This document shows, piece after piece, positions 9,153 through 18,654 of a DNA stretch of 64,000 bases. The notes beneath the pieces were generated by a model. It saw only the letters and a program-made list of their open reading frames with translations, searched no databases and had not been told where the DNA came from. The DNA comes from Sphingomonas faeni (GTDB lineage Bacteria; Pseudomonadota; Alphaproteobacteria; Sphingomonadales; Sphingomonadaceae). Numbering within the stretch: position 1 is the stretch's first letter; the number at the start of each line of letters is the position of its first letter. The DNA is taken from NCBI RefSeq assembly GCF_024273235.1, contig NZ_JANBVH010000002.1, positions 124,001-188,000 of the forward strand, read 5' to 3'. Position numbers and translations under genes: made by a program.

Positions 9153-9237
9153 CGTCACCCCAGCGAAAGCTGGGGTATCCCGCTTGGGTCGCAGCGCCCG
9201 CCTGACCGAGAGATCCCAGCTTTCGCTGGGATGACGG
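9153..9237. repeat. Repeat family B, copy 2
   Basis: Arms cgtcaccccagcgaaagctg and agctttcgctgggatgacgg flank a 37-bp variable centre. It lies just past the end of the efflux operon and could act as a terminator for it. Confidence 0.9.
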
Positions 9238-9248
9238 GTTGGGCGCGT

Positions 9249-10838
9249 TCAGTCCGTTTCTGCGCGCGGCGCGCCGCTCTGCGTCACCGGTTGCGGGCCG
9301 TTTGCGGTCGCTTCCAGCGTCGAATCCCCGCCCAGCACCCGGTACAGCGTCACGCGGTTGCTGGCGCTGACCAGCTGAGTCGCGACCAGATTGCGTTGCG
9401 CGGTGTAGAGCGAGCGTTGCGCGTCGAGCGAGCTCAGGAACGTGTCGATCCCGCCGCGGTAGCGCGCGTCGGTGAGGCGGTACGTGTCCTGCGCCGCGGC
9501 CGAGAAGTTCTGGTTCGCCTTAAGCTGGTCGGCGATCGTGCCCTGGCGCGCGAGCGCGTCGGCGGTCTCCTGGAACGCGGTCTGGATCGTCTTTTCGTAG
9601 GTGGCGAGCGCGGCGTCGCGTTGCGCCTTCGAATAGGCGACCCCGGCGATCCCGGCACCGGCGCGGAAGATCGGGTAGCTGACCGAGGGCGCGACCGAAT
9701 AGTTGAACGCGCCGCCGCTGAACAGCGAGGTCAGCGACGTGCTCGCGAACCCGAGGATTCCGGTCAGCGAGATCCGCGGGAACAGTTCCGCGCGCGCCGC
9801 GCCGATCTCGGCGTTGGTGGCGCGCAGTTCATACTCGGACTGCACGACGTCCGGGCGCCGCAGGAGGATGCTGCTGTCGAGCCCCGCCGGCAGCGTGGCG
9901 ACGGTCGGCAGCGCCTGCTCGATCGACTCGGGCAGGAGCGCGGCGTCGACCGGCGCACCGACGAGCAATTGCAGCGCGTTGACGTCCTGCGCGAGCGCGG
10001 TGCGTTGCTGCGCGAGATCGGACTGCGCGGTGAACAGGATCTGCTGCGCCTGGCGGAGATCGGTGCGCGGCGCGACGCCTCCGCGCAGGCGGGCATTGGT
10101 CAGCGTGACGCTGCGCTGCGAACTGGCGACGGTGTCCTGCGCGATCTTGAGCAGGCTGCGGTCGGAGGCATAGGTGAGCCACGCGTCGGCGATGTCGCCG
10201 ACCAGCGTCAGGCGGGTCGCGCGGGCGGCGGCCTCGGTCGAGAAATAGCGATCGAGCGCAGCGCCGGTCAGCGAGCGGATGCGGCCGAACAGATCGAGCT
10301 CGAACGCGGTGGTGCCGAGATCGACCGAGAAAGCACTGTTCGAGCTGGACGAACTGACGACCGAGCCGGTCGAGCCGGTGCCCGTTCCGACGCCGCCCGT
10401 GCCGGTCCCCGTCCCACCGGTGCCCGTGCCGGTTCCGCCGGTACCCGTGCCGGTATTGCCACCCGTGCCGCTCGTGGCTGTGTTGCGCGTGCCGTTGCCG
10501 CCGCCCGAATAGGTGTAGCGGCCGGTGCCGTCGATCTGCGGCAGGAGGTCGGCGCGCTGGATGCGGTATTGCGCGCGGGTCGCGGCGATGTTCGCGGCGG
10601 CGACGCGGAGATCGCGGTTGTTCGCCAGTGCCTGGACGATGATCTGCTGGAGCCGCGGGTCGCGGAACACGTCGCGGTAGGTGATCGCCGGCAGCGTCGC
10701 CTCGGACTGGCGGAGGTACGCATCGCCGACCGGGAGCGACGGCGGCACGGGAAGTTCGGTCCGCGCGTATTTAGGCGCGAGCGAGCAACCGGCGAGCGCG
10801 GTCGACGCCGCGAGGATCAGGACTAGCGAGCGCATCAT
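9249..10838 (-). CDS. Outer-membrane efflux lipoprotein (NodT/OprM family)
   Basis: The outer-membrane channel of the tripartite efflux pump, 529 residues. A lipoprotein signal ends in STALAGCSLAP, so Cys18 is the probable lipidated residue. The paired TolC-fold repeats follow, with the family sequence YRIQRADLLPQI and TTAFELDLFGRIRS. Residues about 111-160 hold a Gly/Thr heptad repeat (TGTGTGG three times plus variants) and a Ser run, sited where OprM-type proteins have their first extracellular loop; this is far longer than usual. The start overlaps the stop of the RND gene by four bases (ATGA), indicating translational coupling. Third gene of the operon. Confidence 0.92.
   Translation of the reverse strand: MMRSLVLILAASTALAGCSLAPKYARTELPVPPSLPVGDAYLRQSEATLPAITYRDVFRDPRLQQIIVQALANNRDLRVAAANIAATRAQYRIQRADLLPQIDGTGRYTYSGGGNGTRNTATSGTGGNTGTGTGGTGTGTGGTGTGTGGVGTGTGSTGSVVSSSSSNSAFSVDLGTTAFELDLFGRIRSLTGAALDRYFSTEAAARATRLTLVGDIADAWLTYASDRSLLKIAQDTVASSQRSVTLTNARLRGGVAPRTDLRQAQQILFTAQSDLAQQRTALAQDVNALQLLVGAPVDAALLPESIEQALPTVATLPAGLDSSILLRRPDVVQSEYELRATNAEIGAARAELFPRISLTGILGFASTSLTSLFSGGAFNYSVAPSVSYPIFRAGAGIAGVAYSKAQRDAALATYEKTIQTAFQETADALARQGTIADQLKANQNFSAAAQDTYRLTDARYRGGIDTFLSSLDAQRSLYTAQRNLVATQLVSASNRVTLYRVLGGDSTLEATANGPQPVTQSGAPRAETD
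10380..10505 (-). repeat. 21-bp coding tandem repeat (Gly/Thr heptads)
   Basis: Within the efflux channel gene, units of the form ggtgcccgtgccggttccgcc (21 bp as read on the plus strand) repeat about three times with flanking degenerate copies. They encode TGTGTGG heptads. Being in frame at 21 bp, copy-number changes would preserve the reading frame. Confidence 0.85.
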
Positions 10839-13800
10839 GCGGGCTCCGGCCGGTGGGGGCCCTGTGGTTCGGGCGGGCCCAACGGTTCATTGTGATCGCC
10901 GTTGTTTCCGTCGTCGCGGTGCTCGCCACCATGGAAGCCGGTCGGGCGACCGCGCAGCTTGGCGATGCCGTCGCGCGCGCCGCGGCGGACGAGGACGAAG
11001 AACAAGGGTATGTAGAAGATCGCGAGGATCGTCGCGGTCAGCATGCCGCCGACCACCGCGGTGCCGATCGCGATGCGGCTGTTCGCGCCCGCACCGGTCG
11101 ACAGCGCCAGCGGCAACACGCCGAGGATGAACGCGAACGAGGTCATCAGGATCGGGCGCAGACGGATCTTGGCGGCGGACATCGCCGCCTCGATGACGCG
11201 CTTGCCCTTCTTCTCCTCCTGCTCGGCGAATTCGATCATCAGGATCGCGTTCTTGGCGGCCAGCCCCATCGTCGTGAGCAGGCCGATCTGGAGATAGACG
11301 TCGTTGATCAGGCCACGCAGCGTCACCGCGAGGATCGCGCCGACCAGGCCGAGCGGAATGACGAGCAGCACCGCGATCGGGATCGTCCAGCTTTCGTACA
11401 GCGCGGCAAGGCACAGGAACACGACGAGCAGCGACAGGCCGTAGAGGATCGGTGCCTGACCCGAGGAGAGCCGCTCCTGATAGGAGAGCCCCGCCCACGC
11501 GACCGACGTACCGGGGATCTGGCCGGCGAGTTGGGCGATCTTATCCATCGCGTCGCCCGAACTCACGCCGGGCGCGCCCGACCCCTGGATTTCGTAGGAC
11601 GAGATTCCGTTGAAGCGCGACAGCGTCGTCGGCGCCTGGCCCCAGCTGGTCTTGGCGAAGGACGAGAACGGCGCCATCTGGCCGTTCGAACCGCGCACGA
11701 ACCACTGGCTGAGATCGGACGGTTGCGCGCGGAACTGTGCGTCGCCCTGGACATAGACGCGCTTCACGCGGCCGCGGTCGATGAAGTCGTTCACATATTG
11801 CCCGCCCCAGGCGGTCGACAGCGTCGAGTTCACGTTCGCCTGCGTCAGTCCCAGCGCCGACAGCTTCTGCTGATCCGCATCGACCCGCAGCGTCGCGACG
11901 TCGGGCAGTTCGGTGAGCCGGATCGCGGTCAGCGACGGATCGGCGCGGGCGAGCGCCAGCAGCTTGTCGCGCGCGGCGTTGAATTCGGTCTGGGTGAGGC
12001 TGCCGCTGTTCTGCAACTCCATCGTGAAGCCGTTGGACGAACCGAGGCCGCGGATCGCGGGCGGCACGAGCGAATAGACCTGTGCGTCGCGGAAGCCGGC
12101 AAACGCCTGCGAGGCGCGACCGGTGATCGCGTCGGCGGTGTTCTCCTTGCCCTTGCGCTCGTCCCAGGGCGCGAACGAGATGAAGCCCTGGCCGGTGTTC
12201 TGGCCGCTCGCGCCGCCGCCGCCGCCGCCGCTGACGGTGAACATCGTGCCGACGTTCGCCTTCTCGTTGGTCAGGTAATATTGCTCGATCTGCTTTTGCA
12301 GCGCGAAGGTGCGACCTTGCGTGGCGCCGGCGGGAAGCTGGAACTGGACGATCCCGGTGCCCTGGTCCTCGGTCGGCAGGAAGCCCGTCGGCAGGCGCAG
12401 GAACAGCACCGCCAGCAGGGCCACGGTCCCGGCGTAGATCAGCAGGAACAGCCATTTACGGTCGATCACCGACTGCACGCCGCGGGTGTATTTCTGCGTG
12501 CCCTTCTCGAAGGTTGAATTGAACTTGTCGCCGGCGCGCGTGAAGAAATGCGACACCTTCGGGAATTTGCGTTCGCCCCAGCTCTTCTCGTGGTTGCCCT
12601 CGGCGTCCTTCTTCTTCTGCTTGAGCAGAGTCGCGGTGAGGGCGGGGGAGAGGATCAGCGCGACCAGCACCGACAGCACCATCGCCGACACCATCGTCAG
12701 CGAGAACTGGCGGTAGATCACGCCGGTCGAGCCGCCGAAGAACGCCATCGGCAGGAACACCGCCGACAGCACCAGCGCGATCGCGACCAGCGCGACGGTG
12801 ATCTCGTTCATCGATTCGATCGTCGCCTTCCGAGGCGTCATCTCGGGATTCTCTTCCATCAGGCGTTCGACATTCTCGACCACGACGATCGCATCGTCCA
12901 CGAGAAGCCCGATCGCGAGCACGAGCCCGAACAGCGTGAGCGTGTTGATCGAGAATCCGGCGAGATAGAAGATGCCGAACGTGCCGAGCAGCACGACGGG
13001 CACCGCGATCGTCGGGATCAGCGTGGCGCGCCAGCTTTGCAGGAACACGAACATCACGATGACGACGAGGATGACCGCCTCGATCAGCGTCTCGACGACC
13101 TCGTCGATCGACAGCTTGATGAAGTTCGTCGTGTCGTTGGCATAGGCGTATTTCAGGCCGGGCGGGAAGCGCTTCGACGCGTCCGCGACATAGGCCTTGA
13201 CCAGTTCGGCGGTCTTGAGCGCGTCGGCGCCGGGCGCGAGCAGCACCGCGATGCCGGCCCCTGGATGCGCGTTGATGCGGCTGCGCGCGTTGTAGTTCTC
13301 GGCCCCCAGCTCGATCCGGGCGACGTCGCGCAGCTTCACGGTGGCGCCGTCGTTGGTGGTCTTCAGGATGATGTTGGCGAACTGCTCGGGCGTCTGGAGA
13401 CGCGACTGCGCGGTGACGGTCGCGTTCAGCATCTGCGTGTCGGGTTGCGGCTGCCCGCCGAGTTCGCCGGCGGCGACTTCGGTGTTCTGCGCCTGGATCG
13501 CGGTCGTCACGTCGCTCGGGATCAGCTGGAAGCTCGCCAGCTTGTTCGGGTTCAGCCAGATCCGCATCGCATATTGCGCGCCGAACACGTTGCTGTCGCC
13601 GATGCCGGGAATGCGGCCGAGCGGATCCTGGAGGTTCGAGACGAGATAGTCCGACACGTCCTGGTTGGTCAGCTTGTCGGTCTCGTCATAGACGCCGACG
13701 ATCAGGAGGTTGTCCGGGTTCGATTTCCGCACGACGAGGCCCTGTTGCTGGACCTGGGTGGGGAGGCGCGACAGTGTCTGCTGGACCTGATTCTGGACCT

Positions 13801-14119
13801 GGACCTGCGCGATGTCGGGATCGGTGCCCTTTTCGAACGTCACGGTGATCGTCACCGAGCCGCGCGACGAGGAGGACGAGCTGAAATAGATCAGCCCGTC
13901 GATGCCGGTCAGCGATTGCTCGACGACCTGCGTGACGCTGTTCTGGATCGTCTGTGCGTTGGCGCCGGGGAAGCTGGCGCGGATCGAGACCTGCGGCGGC
14001 GCGACGTCGGGATATTGCGCGATCGGCAGCGCCATGATCGCACCGATGCCGCCAAGCATCACGATGATCGCGAGCACCCAGGCGAAGATCGGGCGATCGA
14101 TGAAGACACGGGACAACAT
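10835..14119 (-). CDS. RND multidrug efflux transporter, HAE1 (AcrB/MexB) type
   Basis: Inner-membrane proton-driven exporter, 1094 residues, with the full two-fold RND architecture of 12 membrane segments and two large periplasmic loops. The proton-relay motif GLLVDDAIVVVENVERLM is present in membrane segment 4. Several predicted porter-domain landmarks match MexB. The C-terminus after the last helix is about 45 residues long and unusually rich in Gly, His, Asp, Glu and Pro. Middle gene of the operon: six bases after the membrane fusion gene and overlapping the channel gene by four bases. No regulator gene is adjacent. Confidence 0.95.
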   Translation of the reverse strand: MLSRVFIDRPIFAWVLAIIVMLGGIGAIMALPIAQYPDVAPPQVSIRASFPGANAQTIQNSVTQVVEQSLTGIDGLIYFSSSSSSRGSVTITVTFEKGTDPDIAQVQVQNQVQQTLSRLPTQVQQQGLVVRKSNPDNLLIVGVYDETDKLTNQDVSDYLVSNLQDPLGRIPGIGDSNVFGAQYAMRIWLNPNKLASFQLIPSDVTTAIQAQNTEVAAGELGGQPQPDTQMLNATVTAQSRLQTPEQFANIILKTTNDGATVKLRDVARIELGAENYNARSRINAHPGAGIAVLLAPGADALKTAELVKAYVADASKRFPPGLKYAYANDTTNFIKLSIDEVVETLIEAVILVVIVMFVFLQSWRATLIPTIAVPVVLLGTFGIFYLAGFSINTLTLFGLVLAIGLLVDDAIVVVENVERLMEENPEMTPRKATIESMNEITVALVAIALVLSAVFLPMAFFGGSTGVIYRQFSLTMVSAMVLSVLVALILSPALTATLLKQKKKDAEGNHEKSWGERKFPKVSHFFTRAGDKFNSTFEKGTQKYTRGVQSVIDRKWLFLLIYAGTVALLAVLFLRLPTGFLPTEDQGTGIVQFQLPAGATQGRTFALQKQIEQYYLTNEKANVGTMFTVSGGGGGGASGQNTGQGFISFAPWDERKGKENTADAITGRASQAFAGFRDAQVYSLVPPAIRGLGSSNGFTMELQNSGSLTQTEFNAARDKLLALARADPSLTAIRLTELPDVATLRVDADQQKLSALGLTQANVNSTLSTAWGGQYVNDFIDRGRVKRVYVQGDAQFRAQPSDLSQWFVRGSNGQMAPFSSFAKTSWGQAPTTLSRFNGISSYEIQGSGAPGVSSGDAMDKIAQLAGQIPGTSVAWAGLSYQERLSSGQAPILYGLSLLVVFLCLAALYESWTIPIAVLLVIPLGLVGAILAVTLRGLINDVYLQIGLLTTMGLAAKNAILMIEFAEQEEKKGKRVIEAAMSAAKIRLRPILMTSFAFILGVLPLALSTGAGANSRIAIGTAVVGGMLTATILAIFYIPLFFVLVRRGARDGIAKLRGRPTGFHGGEHRDDGNNGDHNEPLGPPEPQGPHRPEPA

Positions 14120-14125
14120 AAGGGC

Positions 14126-15361
14126 TTAGCCGGCCTTTTTCTGGCTGGATTGGCCGCCTGAGGACCCGTCATCAGAGGTGCCCTTGGGCGCTTCGATCTT
14201 TTGCGCGGCGGTTTCGGGTACCGGCTTCACGCCCTGGTTCGGGGCGATCTTCGACAGCCCCTGCGTGATGATCCGGTCGCCGGGGTTGAGCCCGCCGGTG
14301 ACCACCCAGAACATGCCCTGCGTGCGGTCGGCCTTGATAGTCTTCTGCACCGCCTTGTTGTTCGCATCGACGACATAGACCGTCGCATTGCCCTTGGCAT
14401 CGCGCGACACGCCCGCCTGCGGCACGAGGAACGCGCGCTGGTTGATCGCCTGCGCGAACTTCGCCTGGACGAACATGCCGGGGAGCAGCAGCCCCTGCGG
14501 ATTGGGGAAGCGCGCGCGCAGCGTCACGGTGCCGGTCTCGGTGTTGACCAGCGCCTCGGCGAACTGGACGGTGCCGGTCGCGCCATATTCGCTGCCATCC
14601 TCGAGCGTGAGGCGGACTTCGGCGCGGGTCGCGACGATGCCGTTCCGGCCGAGCGAACGGCGCAGCGCGAGCAGGTCGCCAGAGGATTGCTGGATATCGA
14701 CGAACATCGGGTCGAGTCGCTGGATCTGCGCGAGCGGATCGGTCTGCGTCGCCGAGACCAGTGCGCCGACGGTGAACAGCGAGCGGCCGATGCGGCCGGT
14801 GATCGGCGCGGGGACGGTCGTGAACTTGAGGTTGATCTGCGCAGTTTCGAGCGCCGCACGGGTCTGCGCGACCGAGGCGGTGGCCTGGCGCGAGGTGGCG
14901 AGCGCGTTGGTGTAATCCTGTTTGCTGATCGCCTCCATCTCGGCGAGCGGCTTGTAGCGCTGGGCGAGAATAGTCTGCGCCTGCTGGTTGGCGCGCGCGC
15001 TCTGGAGGTTGGCCTGCGCTTCGTTGGCGGCGGCGCGATAGAGGCGGGGGTCGATCTCGTAGAGCGGCTGGCCCTTCTTGACGAGCGTGCCCTCGGTGAA
15101 GAAGCGGCGGCGGATGATGCCGGTGACCTGGGGCCGCACGTCCGAGCTTTCGAACGCAGTGGTGCGGCCGCTGAGTTCGGTGGTCATCGCGACGCTGGTC
15201 GGCTGGACGACGACATAGCCGACGGTGGGCGTGCCCTGGCCAGGCTGGCCGCCCTTGCCCTTGCCTTGCGCCTTTTCGCCGCCGCCCGAACAGGCAGCTA
15301 GCGCCAGCGCGGGTACGAGCAGGAGGGCGCACTGCCGCGTGGAAAATCGTGTGGCTATCAA
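14126..15361 (-). CDS. RND efflux periplasmic adaptor (membrane fusion) lipoprotein
   Basis: AcrA/MexA-type adaptor of 411 residues that links the RND transporter to the outer-membrane channel. Signal peptide with lipobox LALAACSGGG, so Cys23 is likely lipidated. A Gly/Lys-rich linker follows (EKAQGKGKGGQPGQG), then the biotinyl-lipoyl halves around a coiled-coil hairpin, beta-barrel and membrane-proximal domains. The C-terminal about 25 residues are Ser/Gly/Lys-rich. First gene of the three-gene operon. The upstream region 15362-15534 should hold the promoter, but I see no convincing TetR-type operator there. Confidence 0.93.
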   Translation of the reverse strand: MIATRFSTRQCALLLVPALALAACSGGGEKAQGKGKGGQPGQGTPTVGYVVVQPTSVAMTTELSGRTTAFESSDVRPQVTGIIRRRFFTEGTLVKKGQPLYEIDPRLYRAAANEAQANLQSARANQQAQTILAQRYKPLAEMEAISKQDYTNALATSRQATASVAQTRAALETAQINLKFTTVPAPITGRIGRSLFTVGALVSATQTDPLAQIQRLDPMFVDIQQSSGDLLALRRSLGRNGIVATRAEVRLTLEDGSEYGATGTVQFAEALVNTETGTVTLRARFPNPQGLLLPGMFVQAKFAQAINQRAFLVPQAGVSRDAKGNATVYVVDANNKAVQKTIKADRTQGMFWVVTGGLNPGDRIITQGLSKIAPNQGVKPVPETAAQKIEAPKGTSDDGSSGGQSSQKKAG

Positions 15362-15534
15362 GTTTGGTATCCGCTCGCGATCGGTGGGGCAGGTGTTGGT
15401 CGGGCTAAACCACGAGGATGTACCAGAAGTATGTCAGTTGAAAAGCGGGTGTGCGAAATAGGGTAGGAAGAGTAACCTGTTTTGTTTGTGTGGGGGGTGT
15501 CGCGGGGAGAGCGCTCGCCGAACCACGAAGATTG

Positions 15535-15589
15535 TTTCCCCGCGAAGGCGGGGATCCAGACTGGGCTCCCGCCTTCGCGGGAGAACAAG
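15535..15589. repeat. Repeat family D, copy 2
   Basis: Same paired hairpins as copy 1 with a single change (ggatcc for ggaccc). Lies 26 bp before family A copy 3. The 15362-15812 gap otherwise holds the efflux promoter region, A3 and one further hairpin. Confidence 0.9.
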
Positions 15590-15615
15590 ATGAGAAGTGC
15601 CCCGTGCCCATAGCT

Positions 15616-15720
15616 ACCACCCCGGCGGAGGCCGGGGCCCAGTTGGGGACGTTGCCAATGAAGCGCAATCCGTCGTTACTGCAACCTTTCCAACTGGGCC
15701 CCGGCCTTCGCCGGGGTGGT
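15616..15720. repeat. Repeat family A, copy 3 (opposite orientation)
   Basis: 105 bp. The reverse complement of its centre begins aaaggttgcagtaac, matching aaaggttggagtaac in copy 4, so this copy is inverted relative to copy 4. The arm change to cagttggg/ccaactggg is compensated on both sides. Confidence 0.88.
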
Positions 15721-15773
15721 GCTTGTTGTGCGTGTCCTCCAAACCAAATTCTCTCGGGTGCGTTGAGCAGTGG

Positions 15774-15794
15774 ATGCCGGAACGAGCCCGGCAT
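15774..15794. repeat. Hairpin ATGCCGG/CCGGCAT upstream of rpiA
   Basis: A perfect 7-bp stem with a 7-base loop followed by gacgg, 18 bases before the rpiA start codon. It resembles the arm of a repeat common in alphaproteobacteria (ATGCCGGGTCAAGCCCGGCAT type). It could influence rpiA translation, but may simply be a decayed repeat. Confidence 0.6.
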
Positions 15795-15812
15795 GACGGA
15801 TGGGGTGGGCTG

Positions 15813-16493
15813 ATGGCTTCGATCGATGACGACAAGAAGGCCGCCGCGGTTGCCGCCGTCGCTGAAGTTCGAATGGGGATGCTGGTCGGACTCGGCACCG
15901 GCTCCACCGCGGCGTTCGCGATCCGGGCGCTGGGCGATCGCGTGGCTCAGGGCTTGGCAATCCGTGCGGTCGTCACCTCCGACGCCAGCGACAAACTCGC
16001 GCGCGAGGTCGGCATCGAAGTCCTCGACTTCGCCGCCGTCGCGCGCGTCGACCTCACGATCGACGGCGCGGATGAGATCGACTCGCGGTGCTTCGCGATC
16101 AAGGGCGCAGGCGGCGCGATGTTGCGGGAGAAGATCGTCGCCGCAAGCTCGGCACGGATGGTCGTGATCGCCGACGGCTCCAAGCAGGTCGAGCGGATCG
16201 GTGCGGCCAAGCTGCCGGTCGAGGTGCTGCCGTTCGCCATCGCCTATGTCATGCGCGTGCTGACCGACATGGATGCCGCCCCAACGGTCCGCGACAACTA
16301 CCTGACGGACCAAGGCAATCTCGTTATCGACTGTCACTTCGTCAGCCTCGAAGACCCCCGCGCAACTGCCGCCACGCTCTCCGCAATCCCCGGCATTCTC
16401 GGCCACGGGTTGTTCCTCGACGAGGTCGACGGCGCGTATATTGCAACGAATGGCGTCGTTACGCGACTGGAACGGGCGGGTGCATCCGCGTAA
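15813..16493 (+). CDS. rpiA: Ribose-5-phosphate isomerase A
   Basis: Interconverts ribose 5-phosphate and ribulose 5-phosphate in the non-oxidative pentose phosphate pathway. It has 226 residues, the normal length for RpiA. The phosphate-binding GLGTGSTAAFAI, the DGADEID motif with catalytic Asp, and KGAGGAMLREKIVA with catalytic Lys are all visible. The start at 15813 gives MASIDDDKK and the family length; an upstream in-frame extension runs through repeat A3 and is not credible. First gene of a cluster continuing with tkt, tal and gnd. Confidence 0.95.
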   Translation: MASIDDDKKAAAVAAVAEVRMGMLVGLGTGSTAAFAIRALGDRVAQGLAIRAVVTSDASDKLAREVGIEVLDFAAVARVDLTIDGADEIDSRCFAIKGAGGAMLREKIVAASSARMVVIADGSKQVERIGAAKLPVEVLPFAIAYVMRVLTDMDAAPTVRDNYLTDQGNLVIDCHFVSLEDPRATAATLSAIPGILGHGLFLDEVDGAYIATNGVVTRLERAGASA

Positions 16494-16563
16494 AGCCACC
16501 CTATCTTGGCAACCAGATCGGATGCGCGGCGTTCGGTCACAGTCTAGAGCGAGGCTTTCTTCC

Positions 16564-18654
16564 ATGACCGATACCGCAACCGCTGCCCCCAAGGCGGACC
16601 CCATGCTCCACGAGGATGGTTCACCCGAACGCCTCACGATCGATACCATCCGCACGTTGTCGATGGACGCGGTGCAGAAGGCCAATTCGGGCCACCCCGG
16701 CACCCCCATGGCACTCGCGCCGGTCGGCTATACGCTCTGGTCGAAGTTCCTTCGCTATGATCCCAAGCACGCCGACTGGCCCAATCGCGACCGCTTCGTG
16801 CTGTCGGTCGGCCATGCGTCGATGCTGCTCTATTCGCTGATCCACCTCGCCAAGATCGAGGAGATCGGCGCGGACGGTGAGAAGAGCGGCAAGGAGGCGG
16901 TCAGCCTCGAGGATATCAAGCAGTTCCGTCAGCTGTCGTCCAAGACCCCGGGCCACCCCGAATATCGCCACACCACCGGCGTCGAGACCACGACGGGCCC
17001 GCTCGGCCAGGGCTGCGGCAATTCGGTCGGCATGGCGATCGCCGAGCGTTGGCTCGCGGCGCGCTACAACAAGGATGGCTTCACGCTGTTCGACCATGAC
17101 GTCTACACGCTGTGCGGCGACGGCGACATGATGGAGGGCGTCTCGGCCGAGGCGGCGAGCCTCGCCGGTCATCTCAAGCTCAGCAACCTCTGCTGGATTT
17201 ACGACAGCAACCACATCTCGATCGAGGGCGCGACCGATCTGGCGTTCGACGAGGATGTCGGCCTGCGCTTCGATGCTTATGGCTGGAACGTCATCCATGT
17301 CGACGACGCCAACGACACCGCCGCGCTGACCCGCGCCATCGAGACGTTCAAGGCGACCACCGACAAGCCGACCTTCATCGTCGTGCATTCGGTGATCGGT
17401 TACGGCAGCCCCAAGGCGGGCAGCGAGAAGGCGCACGGCGAGCCGCTCGGCGAGGAAAATATCCGCCTCACCAAACAGGCCTATGGCTGGCCCGAAGACA
17501 AGTCGTTCTACGTGCCGGACGGCGTGATCGAGCATTTCAACGGTGCGATCGCCGGGCGTGGCGCGAAGCTGCGCGACGAGTGGGTCGCGCTGACCGACAA
17601 GTATCGGAGCGCCTATCCCGAGCTGTCGGCCGAGCTCGACCTGCTGCTCAAGGACGAGCTGCCCGAGGGCTGGGATGCCGATATCCCGACCTTCGAGGCG
17701 GATGCCAAGGGCGTCGCCAGCCGTGATTCCGGCGGCAAGGTGCTCAACGCGATCGCGGCGAAGGTGCCGTGGCTGATCGGCGGGTCCGCCGATCTCGCGC
17801 CGTCGACCAAGACCGATATCAAGGGCCAGCCATCGTTCGAAGGCGACAATTACGCCGGCCGGAACTTCCATTTCGGCATTCGCGAACATGGCATGGGCGC
17901 GATCGTCAACGGCATGGCGCTGTCGCACCTGCGTTCCTACGGCTCTACCTTCCTGGTGTTCGTCGACTATATGCGGGCGCCGGTGCGCCTGTCGGCGATC
18001 ATGGAAGTCGGTACCGTCTGGGTGTTCACGCACGACTCGATCGGGGTCGGCGAGGACGGCCCGACGCACCAGCCGATCGAGCATCTCGCCACGCTGCGCG
18101 CGATCCCCGGCCTCGACACGATCCGTCCGAGCGACGCGAACGAGGTCGTCGCGGCGTGGAAGGCGGTCCTGAAGGACGCCAGCACGCCCGCCGCGCTGGT
18201 CCTGTCGCGCCAGGCGCTTCCGACGCTCGACCGGACCAAGTACGCCAGCGCCGACGGGCTCGAAAAGGGCGGCTATGTGCTCGCCGACTGTGACGGCACG
18301 CCCGACGTGATCCTGATCGCGACCGGCAGCGAAGTGTCGCTTGCGGTCGACGCGCACGAGAAGCTGAAGGCAGACGGCGTGAAGAGCCGGGTCGTGTCGA
18401 TGCCGAGCTGGTATCGCTACGAATTGCAGGACGCCGCGTACAAGGAAAGCGTGCTGCCGAAGAACGTGCGGGCGCGGGTCGCGATCGAGATGGCCGGGTC
18501 GATCGGTTGGGACCGCTATGTCGGGCTCGACGGCGCGACCGTGACGATGTCGACGTTCGGTGCGTCCGCACCGCTCGCCAAGTTGCAGGACAAGTTCGGG
18601 TTCACCGTCGACAATGTCGTCAAGGTCGCCCGCCAGGTTATGGAGACCAAGTGA
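16564..18654 (+). CDS. tkt: Transketolase
   Basis: Thiamine-diphosphate enzyme moving two-carbon units between sugar phosphates; 696 residues, typical length. The TPP-binding GDGDMMEGVSAEAASLAG with the following DSN, substrate-binding His residues (SGHPGTPM, GHASMLLYS), and the C-terminal pyrimidine and regulatory domains are all present. The ATG at 16564 follows GCGAGG by nine bases; a longer in-frame reading overlaps the rpiA end and is unlikely. Its stop overlaps the tal start by one base (TGATG), so tkt and tal are translationally coupled. Confidence 0.96.
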   Translation: MTDTATAAPKADPMLHEDGSPERLTIDTIRTLSMDAVQKANSGHPGTPMALAPVGYTLWSKFLRYDPKHADWPNRDRFVLSVGHASMLLYSLIHLAKIEEIGADGEKSGKEAVSLEDIKQFRQLSSKTPGHPEYRHTTGVETTTGPLGQGCGNSVGMAIAERWLAARYNKDGFTLFDHDVYTLCGDGDMMEGVSAEAASLAGHLKLSNLCWIYDSNHISIEGATDLAFDEDVGLRFDAYGWNVIHVDDANDTAALTRAIETFKATTDKPTFIVVHSVIGYGSPKAGSEKAHGEPLGEENIRLTKQAYGWPEDKSFYVPDGVIEHFNGAIAGRGAKLRDEWVALTDKYRSAYPELSAELDLLLKDELPEGWDADIPTFEADAKGVASRDSGGKVLNAIAAKVPWLIGGSADLAPSTKTDIKGQPSFEGDNYAGRNFHFGIREHGMGAIVNGMALSHLRSYGSTFLVFVDYMRAPVRLSAIMEVGTVWVFTHDSIGVGEDGPTHQPIEHLATLRAIPGLDTIRPSDANEVVAAWKAVLKDASTPAALVLSRQALPTLDRTKYASADGLEKGGYVLADCDGTPDVILIATGSEVSLAVDAHEKLKADGVKSRVVSMPSWYRYELQDAAYKESVLPKNVRARVAIEMAGSIGWDRYVGLDGATVTMSTFGASAPLAKLQDKFGFTVDNVVKVARQVMETK

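Noticed and set aside
10853-14161. Long plus-strand frames opposite the RND pump genes
   Set aside because: Antisense to very well conserved RND protein sequence; no ribosome site, low-complexity composition and no recognisable domain.
15597-15812. N-terminal extension of rpiA and a frameshift there
   Set aside because: The open frame upstream of 15813 lies in repeat A3; the ATG at 15813 gives the normal protein, so no frameshift is needed.
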